Source: Rhizodiscina lignyota (Eukaryota > Ascomycota > Dothideomycetes > Aulographales > Rhizodiscinaceae). From it: DNA of 64,000 bases. Position numbers and translations under genes: made by a program. Location of the stretch: contig ML978121.1 of assembly GCA_010015805.1 (NCBI GenBank), positions 1,612,001 to 1,676,000 on the forward strand, written 5' to 3'. Under the pieces are notes generated by a model that saw only the letters and a list, made by a program, of their open reading frames with translations, searched no databases and was not told the origin of the DNA. Below are positions 36,119 through 49,015 of the stretch, one piece after another (the first letter of the stretch is position 1; each line of letters starts with the position of its first letter).

Positions 36119-37159
36119 CTATTTCCTCGCAAGCCGGAGAATGTCTTGATTAAGATCAACTCTCTGAAAGTCCGGGAGAGCGCCAGATGCGCCCCTTACT
36201 GCCGTCGCAATCAGGACATCCTCCTCAAGGCCTTGGATCCACAGACGCACATCATCGACCCTCCTCCCTTTCAACCATGCCTCTGCATCGTCAACTTTCT
36301 CTCCCCACGTCCCATAAGTACTACATCGCATCACCGTCCCGGGCTTTGGTGCTCTGACGTTTTTGAATTCCAGTGCTTTCAGCCAGGTCGCGAGGAGGCC
36401 TTCGCCAACCAACTTTATATACGCTTCCTTGTACGCGTAAAATGCATAGAAGCGCCGAAGCTTCGCATCTATGATCAGCTCGGAGCTTATCTGCTCTGTA
36501 CGTCCGTTCTTCAGTGTGACTTGGACGTCCCGATTGCGCCTGCAGATCCGATCGTGACGACCAAGTTCCTCAGCTGAGACTTCTGTGCCGTCAAGAAGCG
36601 TAACTGATTCAATGTTGTACTTGATATCCCAAAGTTCGGCCTGAGAGAAAACTTCCTCGTAGATGTCGACAAAGCCGTCGAAGCCCTCCTCGTCAATGTG
36701 CCGATAGTCGTTACGCTCGTTTACGCACGTGATATCAACGCCAACCTCTACACTTTTCTTCCTCGTCCCCACAAGCGCTACTAGACCTGCTTGGTGCGAG
36801 ACATTGAAGTCGACCGATGCGATTGAGCCATTTGGGAAGATGTAACACGGCTTGCCATGTATTGGATCTCCTTTCCTGCCGAATCGGATGCTGGTCCAGG
36901 GAACTCGGAACGTTTTCGAAATGAACGCTCGCTTCAACAGCGCCGATGCTAGGCTCATCTTCGCATCCTGGAGCTGCATCTTCCGACATATTGAGTCGCG
37001 TTCGTCTGGGCTAACGAGTCGCAGCTCTTCAGACGCCTGGTGATACTGTTAAAGTTGTGCGGATGGGGTTGAGGGACGTGCGCGTACGGCATCTTGAATT
37101 CTTACACCCTTCCACAAAGACCTTGTATCCAGGAGCCAGCATGTGATATCATCTCCCAT
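36119..37159 (-). CDS. Sfp-type 4'-phosphopantetheinyl transferase, one intron
   Basis: Exon 1 (37159-37106) encodes MGDDITCWLLDTRSLWKG, and a 69 bp intron (37037-37105) leads to exon 2 (37036-36119), for about 323 aa in total. Diagnostic features are SPDERDSICRK with SLASALLKRAFI, the substrate/CoA motif VSHQAGLVALVG, the magnesium motif VGVDITCVNERND and the helix FYAFYAYKEAYIKLVGEGLLATWL. The enzyme moves phosphopantetheine from CoA to carrier domains of polyketide, peptide and alpha-aminoadipate systems. Most filamentous fungi have one broad enzyme of this kind (NpgA/PptA), so this may be the housekeeping copy rather than a pathway gene. No carrier-protein gene is visible in the window. 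The start was chosen because MGDDITCW is the usual beginning. Confidence 0.9.
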
Positions 37160-37752
37160 TGGCATTAGAATCGGTGCAAGCCAAAAGCTTCATGCTACTT
37201 TGAGGGATGGTCTTGGAAATGCGAAGGAGTGACGATCGGTAGAGCCGAAGTCGTTCGGGGCCGGCGGAGTTGATCTCGTACTATTTTTGGAAACACTTTG
37301 CTTCACCGGTGCTGATTATCATCTGCTCACGCTAGCATACCCGCTTCCAAGTTAAATATCGATTAAAGACCACTTTTGTATCGTTTCATTCACACACTAA
37401 GCCACACATTTGATGGGCCACAACTTTTGATTAGTCTCCTGAATCCCATAGTGATGAGTGTTGCTGCCACCAACGTGGAGATCTTTCGCGTGACTTTATC
37501 TCTCTGGATGCCAAATAGCAATCTGTCCCTCTCGATCGCTTCTTTACACTTCACGCGTGCTGTTTCGGTGTCCTGAAATGGCCGGCCTTGATTCATCTAT
37601 TTTTGAGTTCTTTAAGTGTCCGAGACTCGTAATCTCGGGACTATTTCAAGCCGAATTGGACGCCTTATTTTCAAATACATAACGTTCACAGTAGCATCTT
37701 CGCCTGAATGAATTAAAACCCTTACTCCAAAGTCATATTTTTGTAGCTCGAA
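37160..37752. other. Divergent intergenic region
   Basis: Shared upstream region of the PPTase (minus) and glycosyltransferase (plus) genes. No other feature seen. Confidence 0.5.
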
Positions 37753-38961
37753 ATGAATGGCCCCAAATTTCCTATCCCAGAAGAGTTCCGCTCTCAGGTT
37801 CATCATGTTGACAGCCTCGACAACCGATCGGACGAGGAGATTCTCCATTCTCTCACAAAACCGGTCGCCTTGACATCGGAGAAGAACATATGGACCTATT
37901 GGCATGCCGGAGTTCGCGAGATGTCCGCTTGGTGCCAACGGAATGTTTTCAACTGGATCCGCCTCTGCGGCCCATCTTGGTCTGTTCGAGTTCTCGACAA
38001 CATCCCGGACTCGCCCAACAATGCCCTCAAATGGGTCACACCAGATCTGCTACCCGATACGTTTGTCAAAGGCACAATGGATGGGCCCTACGTTGGACCC
38101 CACAGCGCCGACTTTCTGAGGGGCGCATGTCTTCAACTGCACGGAGGAGTGTGGATGGACGTTGGTTGCATTTTGATACGGTCAATAGACATGATCTGTT
38201 GGAAGCAGCTAGAAGATCCGGAGTCGCCTTTCGAAGTCTCGTGTCCTTGGATGTATGGCACTATGATGGCAAATCATTTTGTTGCAAGTCGGAAGGGCAA
38301 CCAGTTCATCGAGTACTGGTAAGAGGTAAGGATCTCAACATGGGTGCTCGTGCTGACACCTCATAGGCACAAACTCTTTATTCATTTGTGGCAGGGCCGT
38401 ACAAATCCCGGAGGCATTCTTCAGAATCCTCTTGTGCAGTTTGGCTCAGAAGTGAAATTCGAGGACTCACAAGCGCGCAACTTCCACTGGGATTTTAAAG
38501 TCGACATAAAAACCGTCATGGAATATATTGGGCAAGTCCTTGCATGGCTCCGACTGTGTATGCTTGAGGAACCGAACGGATTCAACGCTCGAGAGTATTA
38601 CGGCAACAGAGTCCCGATAGAGGACACGGTCGGATTCACTGGCCAACAGCTCTTCAACGTGCTTGCAACGCGACTGGATGCGCAATCAGAGGAGTACAAA
38701 GCGGCTTACAAGACAATCTGGAGAGTATTGACTCGCGCGACAATGCAGAAGATCACACACGGAAAGAATCTTACTAAGACCGAGGCCTTGGGCGTTCTCT
38801 GGGACAAGCCGGAGAACGAAGGCAAGGATATCGAGCCCGGGACGTTCGCAGAGCTGCTTCGGTATGGGAGTGTATACTTTGAGCAAGACCGAAAGGAAAT
38901 AGATTACGTTAAAGCTGAAATGCCTGACCATGTCATCAGAAAGGGACTGTTGGAGCCATAG
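37753..38961 (+). CDS. Capsular polysaccharide synthesis-type glycosyltransferase, one intron
   Basis: Exons 37753-38318 and 38367-38961, with a 48 bp intron, encode about 386 aa. The segment KNIWTYWHAGVREMSAWCQRN, with a Trp-rich opening, then SWSVRVLDN and ADFLRGACLQLHGGVWMDVG, matches the Caps_synth family (GT32-like fold). In that family an acidic G-G-x-W-x-D motif binds the metal and sugar nucleotide; here it reads GGVWMDVG, so the second Asp of a DxD is not obvious. ASRKGNQFIEYWHKLF spans the splice site. The protein has no signal peptide that I can see. Such proteins are common, poorly studied members of fungal gene clusters. The donor sugar and acceptor are unknown. Confidence 0.83.
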
Positions 38962-39026
38962 ATAAGCAGAATGTTCCGGAGACTCTGTTGCGGACCTTAC
39001 AAAATTGTATCATTGCGTACATCTCC

Positions 39027-42180
<3,154 letters not shown>

Positions 42181-43032
42181 ATGGCAGAACACAGCAAAGC
42201 TTTCTTCGAGAAGACCGACGAAGGCGAGGTCAAGAAGCGTCAGGAGGCATTTACCCAGTTCCTTGTCGATGCTCCCACAACAGCGAAGCTTGCAGAAGCA
42301 CGAAAGTTGCTTGAAGTCTACTCCCGTGTCAAGTCAGAGGAAGTTCTTCCTCATGTGATTGCTATTGTGAGTGGGTGATTACTCACAACCGCATAGTCAG
42401 ACGGGTTGACGAATCACAGCGTAATAAAGCTTGGAAGATAGTATGAGCATTTGACTGGTCTATCCCGCGTCAGCTCTTGCTTATAGCATGAAGGACCCTT
42501 TCCCTTGCATCGGCCAGTTCAACTTTTTGGACCTCAGTGTCAGTAGATCGCCGTTCTACCCCGAAGTTCTTGAGCGTGTCAAGCATGGGCACAAACTTCT
42601 GGATCTGGGGTGTTGTCTTGGGTGCGAAATTAGGGCTTTTGTGAGGCAATTTCGTTTCTTATTCATCCACACTACGATATTTCGCCACTCGGAGTTTTTG
42701 TGGCTGATCTCATGGTGGACTAGGTTGCAGATGGCGCTCCATCTGAGAATCTGTATGGCTCAGATATCAATTCTCACTTCCTAGCTCTGGGATACGACCT
42801 GTTTCTGGACAAGTCAACGCTGAAATCCACTTTCATCGCCGCCGACCTTTTCGCGAGTCCGTCTCCTCTCGACTCCCTGAACGGACAGATGAACATCGTC
42901 TATGCGGCTTCGGTCATACACCTATTTGATAGGCCAGGGCAAAAAAAGGTAGTTCAGCGCATTACTCAGCTGCTGGTAACGGAACCTGATAGTATTTGCC
43001 TTGGAAGACAAGTTGGTGACAATGGGACGTAA
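42181..43032 (+). pseudogene. SAM-dependent methyltransferase (AusD-like), truncated at the C-terminus
   Basis: Four exons (42181-42366, 42420-42440, 42494-42640, 42724-43032) join in frame. The product has the features of fungal meroterpenoid-cluster carboxyl methyltransferases: [41 protein letters not shown], the SAM motif [21 protein letters not shown] and VYAASVIHLFD. It stops at GRQVGDNGT after about 220 residues. Relatives continue for another 50-70 residues with the substrate-side helix, and I find no matching continuation downstream. The acceptor before exon 3 is a weak AAG. It may be a pseudogene or a short form; I favour loss of the 3' end. No polyketide synthase or prenyltransferase is nearby. 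Confidence 0.72.
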
Positions 43033-43613
43033 CCGCCAACTTAGTTATAGATGACCCAGGGTGCCTAATCAAGGACAGACCAGGATATGAAAAAAGCGGC
43101 TTCCTCATTTTCTGCGTACGCAGAGTGACTTGATCCGAGCGGTTTTCTCATATTGCAGTTAATTTTTTGCCACGGACTGTTACGTTTGCTTCGCGAAATT
43201 TTCTGTTCACAGCGTATTTCTTTCAAGTCATTGTCATCGTTGCTCAGATGCTTACGGGGTCCCGGAACGTTCCATTCATGTCTGACGCCCAGTTCTCTCG
43301 CAACAGATTGGCATAAGATTAAGGCAAAATTAACTAAGGGCTCTGTCCAACTCGCACGTTGCGCGCGTTCCAGAGTCTTACACATTCGTACCTCTTCCCA
43401 ATTAGGGTCCCGCTCACTTCAGCTGACTCCAAACAAAAGTTGCCTCTGCGCAAGCTCGCTAATTCATATAAGACCACAAGACACCACTACTGAAATCTTC
43501 TCAAGTTTATCGATTGAGTTTACGCCGCGCTTGCTCGCGTGTATTTGCAGGGACTTCTTCAGCCGTACCATCCGCACGCATCGGACGAGACGACCTTCGT
43601 GACACCAGCAGCC
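43033..43613. other. Intergenic
   Basis: No gene seen. A lost methyltransferase 3' end would be expected here, but I could not find it in any frame. Confidence 0.45.
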
Positions 43614-44405
43614 ATGGACATTGCGGATAGTTCAGGGCCAGCTCTACAACTGAAACCAGAGCAATCTATAATATACTCGAACAGGCAGCTACAAAGTCCT
43701 TTTTTCAACAAGCTTCCATGCGAGCTCCGCCTCGAGATTTACAAACTCGTCTTCACGGTACCGGTGCATATCGAAGTTGGCGAACACGCATCATGGGACG
43801 ATCTGAAACAGCAATTCTCGATCCTTCTGACCTGTAAGCGCCTGTGTGTCGAAGCACAGGATATTCCGTTCGAAATCAATACCTTCCGTGACTCTCTCTG
43901 GAGCTATAAAGCTTGTCGACTCGAAGACAGCAGAGCTCGAAACGTTGCCCCTCGGATATGCCACCTCCAGCTCAATTTCCACGCATGGCGCTACCTGGAT
44001 TTCAAGTGCCCACTTGTAAACGACTTCAAGGAATTGCGAGAGCAAATTGCGAACTTCAAGCAAATCTTCAACCAATGTGGAAATCTAAGAAGTCTCGAAA
44101 TCCATATCCATGAATACAACGGGAATAAGGACCTCCTGGAGAGAGGGATACGGATTCTAGAAGACTTGAAATTAGGCAGTTGCAGAGTCACCATAGCCAA
44201 CTGGGCGGTCGCCGGAGTCAGCGAAGAATGTGTTGAGGAATTGTCGAATGCACTCAACGTGGCAGATGCGGTCAATGGAGGTGGCGGCATGTGGGCGGAG
44301 AGCGCGACTAGCTACAGAGTGGTACGCGCAAAGCATTGTGCATATCATTGTTGTAGAGGAATGACACTGAAATTCAAAAGGTCGAAGACGAGTGCGGCGT
44401 TCTGA
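43614..44405 (+). CDS. Fungal LPxELRxEIY-type protein of unknown function
   Basis: A 263 aa frame starting at ATG 43614 in good context (GCCATGG). Residues around 35-50 read FFNKLPCELRLEIYKLVF, the F-box-like opening shared by a large, expanded family of ascomycete proteins often labelled DUF or 2EXR. LLTCKRLCVEAQDI and RNVAPRICHLQLNF follow, and GNLRSLEIHIHE lies further on. The family has no firmly known biochemical role; a protein-interaction or ubiquitin-adaptor role has been suggested by the F-box resemblance. The gene looks intact and single-exon. It is not obviously part of the metabolic set around it. Confidence 0.72.
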   Translation: MDIADSSGPALQLKPEQSIIYSNRQLQSPFFNKLPCELRLEIYKLVFTVPVHIEVGEHASWDDLKQQFSILLTCKRLCVEAQDIPFEINTFRDSLWSYKACRLEDSRARNVAPRICHLQLNFHAWRYLDFKCPLVNDFKELREQIANFKQIFNQCGNLRSLEIHIHEYNGNKDLLERGIRILEDLKLGSCRVTIANWAVAGVSEECVEELSNALNVADAVNGGGGMWAESATSYRVVRAKHCAYHCCRGMTLKFKRSKTSAAF

Positions 44406-45032
44406 CGGGCCTCCATTAACCAGTTTCTCCACTCGCGAGGACACTATTCGAAAAAGCTCCCGTTGCCTCGAGCAAAATCTGGACCACCTCAGCTGCAAGA
44501 CTAAAAAGACCACATGACGACATAAGCATTCATGTTAGATCTTACTCCTCAAAGCCCGAACGATTACACCGCGCCGTGGACTTCCGCAGCTTGGCTAGCG
44601 GAGCCTGAGTGGGAAAGTCGGCCGTCGATTCCGAATTTCGACCGATCTTGTCCCGAGCCTGAAAAGTTGTTCAAGAATTGGAATTGTGAAAGTTAGCCGT
44701 TGGGCCTTGTCCGTTTGTTTTGTCTGCTCCAAGCTAGAATGGCAAATGGGGAGATGAAATCCCAGAAAACATGGATATGCTGATATATCGGCCACTGAGC
44801 CAGTTCGCAGGGCGCCGTGACAATGAATACATGGAGGATACCAAATGTACACTTGTCACTTTATGTTACTGTTTCGTCTTACCAGCCTTGAAGTATCTCT
44901 TTTTGTCACCTATCCAAAGTCTGTAAGGTCGATCGAAGACGATATCGAGCCGGAGTATGTACAGGCACAGCTCGAGAGGCAGGAGTAGTTGATACACAAG
45001 AACCAATGCCAGTATTGAGCGAAACAACTCTC
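44406..45032. other. Convergent intergenic region
   Basis: No supported feature between the unknown-function gene and the lyase gene. Confidence 0.5.
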
Positions 45033-46010
45033 TCACACCCCTTTTGCAAACGCAAATCCTCCTGCAGCCTTGTCGAACTTGACGCACTCTACCAGACCAA
45101 CAGCGTTGAAAAGCCCTTTGACGCCCTCTTGTTTCTGTCTCTCTGTAACTTTCATATCCCCCGTACCCTTCAACTGTGCACATGCGGCACTAGTACTTTC
45201 ATACACAGCAGTCAGCGCCAGACCGGGATAAATGATTAGCTTGAAACCCATCTGCTGCGCTTCTTGACTAGTCATGTGCGGTGTTGCTCCTCCTGGGACG
45301 CTATTCAGTAGTACAGGTGTAGGTGCGAGGTCGATACAAATCTGGCGACACTGGTCAAGCGATGTTGGTCCTTCCAGGAATCCTACGTCTGCACCGATCT
45401 CAATTGCTTTCCTGAGACGCCCGCAAGCTTCGCTATAACCGAGCTGCTGAAGTGCGTCTGTCCGAGCGATTAGAACAATATCCTGACCGAGAGTCTGCCG
45501 CATCTCTTCTCGAGCCAGGACCGCAGCACGGATTCGTGAGAGGAATGTCTCCTCATCGACCAGTTCTTTCCCGGCTAGGTGACCGCATCGCTTTGTCTGT
45601 ACTTGGTCTTCTAGATGCATTGCAGCGATTCCAGCAGTTATGTATGACTTGACGGTCCGCGCAACCATGATCGGACCACCGTAGCCAGTGTCCGCATCTG
45701 CGATCACTGGCACCGTGCGGTCCAACGAAGCGATCATCGCCGCGTTTTCGAGCATCTCATTCAGAGTTATAACACCGAGATCTGGCATACCCAGCCGCGA
45801 AACTGCTGTGCCTGCCCCTGTCTTTGATTCCGGTTAACATCACGAAGGAGCCTGAAAGTCAGTGAGGCGTACAACGTAAAGACAATCAAATCCTTCCCTT
45901 AGCGCCAGGCGGGCTGTGAGCCCGTCATAGACTCCTGGGCATATGGTAATCTTGCCATCTCTGGAAAGAAGCTCATGAAGACGAGCTGCTGCTGACTTGG
46001 GACCGGTCAT
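45033..46010 (-). CDS. ICL/PEPM-superfamily C-C lyase (methylisocitrate / dimethylmalate lyase-like), one intron
   Basis: Exons 46010-45873 and 45821-45033 encode about 308 aa, short like PrpB and unlike the larger isocitrate lyase. ICPGVYDGLTARLALREGFD opens the barrel. The magnesium site is ADADTGYG (Asp88, Asp90). The loop EDQVQTKRCGH has Cys125 as candidate catalytic base of C-C lyases; phosphonopyruvate mutases lack this cysteine. Family members cleave methylisocitrate, 2,3-dimethylmalate or oxaloacetate. Choosing among them needs finer analysis. The 51 bp intron uses GTACGC and an AAG acceptor, and joins LYV to TGAGTAVSRLG, the conserved family segment. Together with the PrpD-like and aconitase-like genes at 31-36 kb it could complete a methylcitrate-like route. 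Confidence 0.87.
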
Positions 46011-46917
46011 TGGCACGGCGTAAGAGTAGGTTACTTGGTGAAACAGCCTGTTCGCAAAAATTTAGTATGTCTGCATAGAGCTTCGAAATTCTGAGATATA
46101 TGTTAGCTCATTTGATTCCTGAAAACAATGTAGTAGAATATTCTCCGACGCCCCCAAGTTGAGGACTTCGGCGGTGCCGATCTGGTCGGAGTAGAGCGGC
46201 CAAGGACACAACGAGCGCAATAAATTCCTCATTTGGAAGCTATCCGCATTTCACCGAGTTTAAGGCAAATAACATTGGCGATACTGCTCAAGCGGCGACA
46301 CGAACGAGGTGTGGTTTTTGAACATGAAAGGTCGACAGTATCTGTAATGAAGAGCAGTCTTTAGGATGCTGATCCTCTATCCTACCGTCATCTCAATATT
46401 CTTTACCCCAATCTCCAAGAACTGGCAACTCTCCTCACCATGCGGCCCCTTGGCTAGGCCTTGGGCATAGTCAATAGAAGAGCGATTATCCACCTTCGTG
46501 ACAAGGTCACAAGGATGATGTAGATGTCCTAATGTCCCATGAAACATACACAATGCGCGCGCCCAGTGCTCCGCTGGCCGACCTGACAAGCTGACCCAGC
46601 CTAGCCCGCTTTTGGTATGGACGCGTTCCAGCGCGTCGTGCGCGTTATGTCGATTGAAAGTAGCTCTGCTCCCTTCTTCCAAACTATGCTTTGGACATGT
46701 GCTAACTTTTTCTTGTAATGCGACTTCTCGAGCAGTCGTGTGATGCACAAAATTGGAATGCAGCGCCTTTGTGTCGAGAAGGATGTGGACCGTCGCCGCC
46801 TAGCTGTCTCAGAGACTCCCTCGGTTGATGAATCCCGATCTGCCTGTAGTGCCTTTGATGCCACTTATTAGATTGTTCAATTGCCTTCCGTCTCCGTCAT
46901 CATCAAACGCATTGGAC
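46011..46917. other. Divergent intergenic region
   Basis: Between the lyase (minus) and the CMD-like gene (plus). A 123-codon minus frame at 46377-46748 lacks an ATG and any motif I know, so I do not call it. Confidence 0.45.
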
Positions 46918-47742
46918 ATGGAGCAGGAATCGATTTCCTTCATTTCGTCGCTTGCCAATCGAGCAAAGGCTGTTGGAGCCGAAGACACTTGGTATTGCAT
47001 TGCGGTAAAGGCACCTCTTTTGATCTATATCTCATCTTTTAACGTGGTCCAAGGCTTGTTCCTTTGCAGCATGCAACCAGGGCCAATTTCTCGCGGAAGT
47101 GTATCGAACAGCCATCGCGCCTCATCAGGCAGATCACCAAGCGAACCAAGTTAAGCTTCAGCGGATCAAAGGTCCTCATTCTAGATTTGGGGAACCGAAA
47201 GAAAAGACGACTGAGCTCAATCAGAATCAATCCTTAAAACGTCTATGATCATAAGCATCCCACGAGTTATTAATGCAGCTCGTGCGTTAATTGGAGCCAT
47301 CCCTAATCCCAAGTCGAACGAATCGGCGAGTATTCGCAATCATATCAAAGAACCTAGCGTCACAGACGACCGAGGCCTCGATTACATGCGTAATATATTC
47401 AGAGCCGACCTGGACCCCTTTGTAGCGTATATGGATGCGAACTGGCCCGACTTGAGGACTCTGGTTTGCACATTCATATACGGCTACTGGCAATCCGACG
47501 TTTCCATTATTGATGCTATCACCACCTCCCAGCTTAATATTGCTACATTGATGGCCATGGACGCCCCTCCTGAAGTTGTTTGGCATATGAGAGGTCTCAT
47601 CCGCAATGGAGGCACTCGGGAACAGCTTCAATTTGCTACTGACATCGCGATGGAGATCTGTCAGTTGACAAACGTACAGCTAAAGAACCAGATGCCACTC
47701 CCAGAGGACGTCATCAACGAAGAGAGGCTCATCCGAGTCTAA
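46918..47742 (+). CDS. Carboxymuconolactone decarboxylase-like (AhpD-fold) protein, two introns
   Basis: Exons 46918-47004, 47081-47171 and 47225-47742 give about 231 aa in one frame. The order matches a family of fungal AhpD-like proteins: SLANRAKAVGAEDTWYCIA, then GQFLAEVYR, then QRIKESILKTS, then IPRVINAARALIGAIPN. A C-terminal half follows with DYMRNIFRADLDPFVAYMDANWPDLR, TTSQLNIATLMAMD and IRNGGTREQL. I see no CxxC peroxidase pair, so a redox role is unlikely. In secondary-metabolite and aromatic pathways such proteins are isomerases, decarboxylases or scaffolds. The first acceptor could alternatively be 11 bp upstream, but the frame then fails. The start at 46918 is the nearest ATG to the domain; an in-frame ATG exists at 46828. 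Confidence 0.78.
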
Positions 47743-47790
47743 GGCCAGAGCCAGTGCCAGCAACGGGTTAGAAATTTAATAACGCTGTTC

Positions 47791-48640
47791 TCAACAATTC
47801 CACCCGCCGTCAATGCTGTAACTTGCGCCTGTAATGTAGCTCGCTTCGTCCGACAACAGGAAAGCGATCAGCTTAGCCACTTCTTCTGGCTGCCCTTCTC
47901 TGCCAAGTGCAACACCAGAAATTGTCTCCGTGTCCCTCGAACCGGCCCCTCCCACGCCCTGCGCAACTTTCTGGGCAGCTCCTGACATGGGTGTATTGAT
48001 CCTTCCTCTTGAGTATGTGAGTATGCATGTCGTATTATGTTTGCACCTTACTTACGAACAGATAACGTTCACTCGAATGCCCCGAGCACCGACCTCCTTC
48101 GCGGCAGATTTTGTCAACCCAAGAACGCCATGTTTACTCGCCGCATATGATGATAGTTTCGGGCGGCCAATGAGACCCGCAATGGAGCCGGCATTGACAA
48201 TCGATCTTCCTTGCTCGAGGTGCTTTAGCTGGGCACGCAAGCAATACACAACTCCCATTACATTAACGCCCAGCATGAACTCCCATTCGCTTCGGCATTC
48301 TTCTATATCCTGCTCGTCGAGTCGATTAAATGCCGATGGATTTGGGAATTACACCTGCCATATTTGCGGCGCCATCTAGCTTCCCAAAACGCTGAACAGT
48401 TTGCTTTATCCATTCTTCTACCTGTGCACCATCTCGGACATCCAAAACGTAGGTAAATATTTCAGCCTTGCATTTCGATTGGATCTCATTAGCAGCTCTT
48501 TTCAGGCCATCGTCTGATAGATCCGCAAGCGAAAGATTTGAACCTCGACTGGCGAGTAACTGTGCTGTAGCATATCCGATTCCTGATGCTGCTCCTGTTA
48601 TGGCTACCACTCGTCCTTTGAACTGCTCGGCGAATGACAT
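47791..48640 (-). pseudogene. Short-chain dehydrogenase/reductase with an apparent frameshift
   Basis: The SDR fold is evident: AITGAASGIGYATAQLLASRG (NAD(P) motif), VLDVRDGAQVEEW, GKLDGAANMAGVIP, then GSIAGLIGRPKLSSYAASKHG (catalytic Tyr-xxx-Lys) and [14 protein letters not shown] at the end. A 48 bp intron (48008-48055, acceptor AAG) is clean. Between GVIPKSIG and NRLDEQDIEE the reading frame shifts by one base near 48329, creating a TAA. A 52 bp GT-AG segment (48303-48354) could be spliced to bypass it, but that removes the conserved GVIPKSIG loop. I favour a frameshift, making a recent pseudogene, over a real intron. Sequencing error cannot be excluded. Neighbouring genes suggest it once reduced or oxidised a pathway intermediate. 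Confidence 0.75.
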
Positions 48641-49015
48641 GCTGATGGCCGTTAGGATGTAGTAACTGAGTCCGCGGTTTTATTATGATACCTGCAGCAC
48701 ACGAAAGACCCTATCTGCTGAAGGCATTATGCAATTCCGAGCTCGGAAAACAGTATCCGAATTTACCAAACTTCATGTTAAATGGATTCCGACGATGATT
48801 ACGCTCAGAGATTTGTGTTCGTGACCACAGCTATCCGATGTATCAGCTTCAGGCAGAAGCCTCGTTATCTCGTGTGACGGGTGAGGGACTGCTTGATGAT
48901 CCAGATCTTGAACAGAGCTCAATTTAATATTTAACACTGAGATACTCCTGCTTTCTTCTTCTTTTTCTTGATCCGTATCCATTTGTTTAATACTAACAAG
49001 TCTAAGTTTCCGGCT
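48641..49015. other. Intergenic
   Basis: Spacer between the SDR start and the end of the AtuA-like gene, both on the minus strand. I see nothing notable. Confidence 0.5.

Noticed and set aside
36059-36577. 172-codon plus-strand frame
   Set aside because: Antisense shadow of the PPTase coding sequence.
46377-46748. 123-codon minus-strand frame
   Set aside because: No ATG start and no family resemblance, although the residue composition is not absurd.
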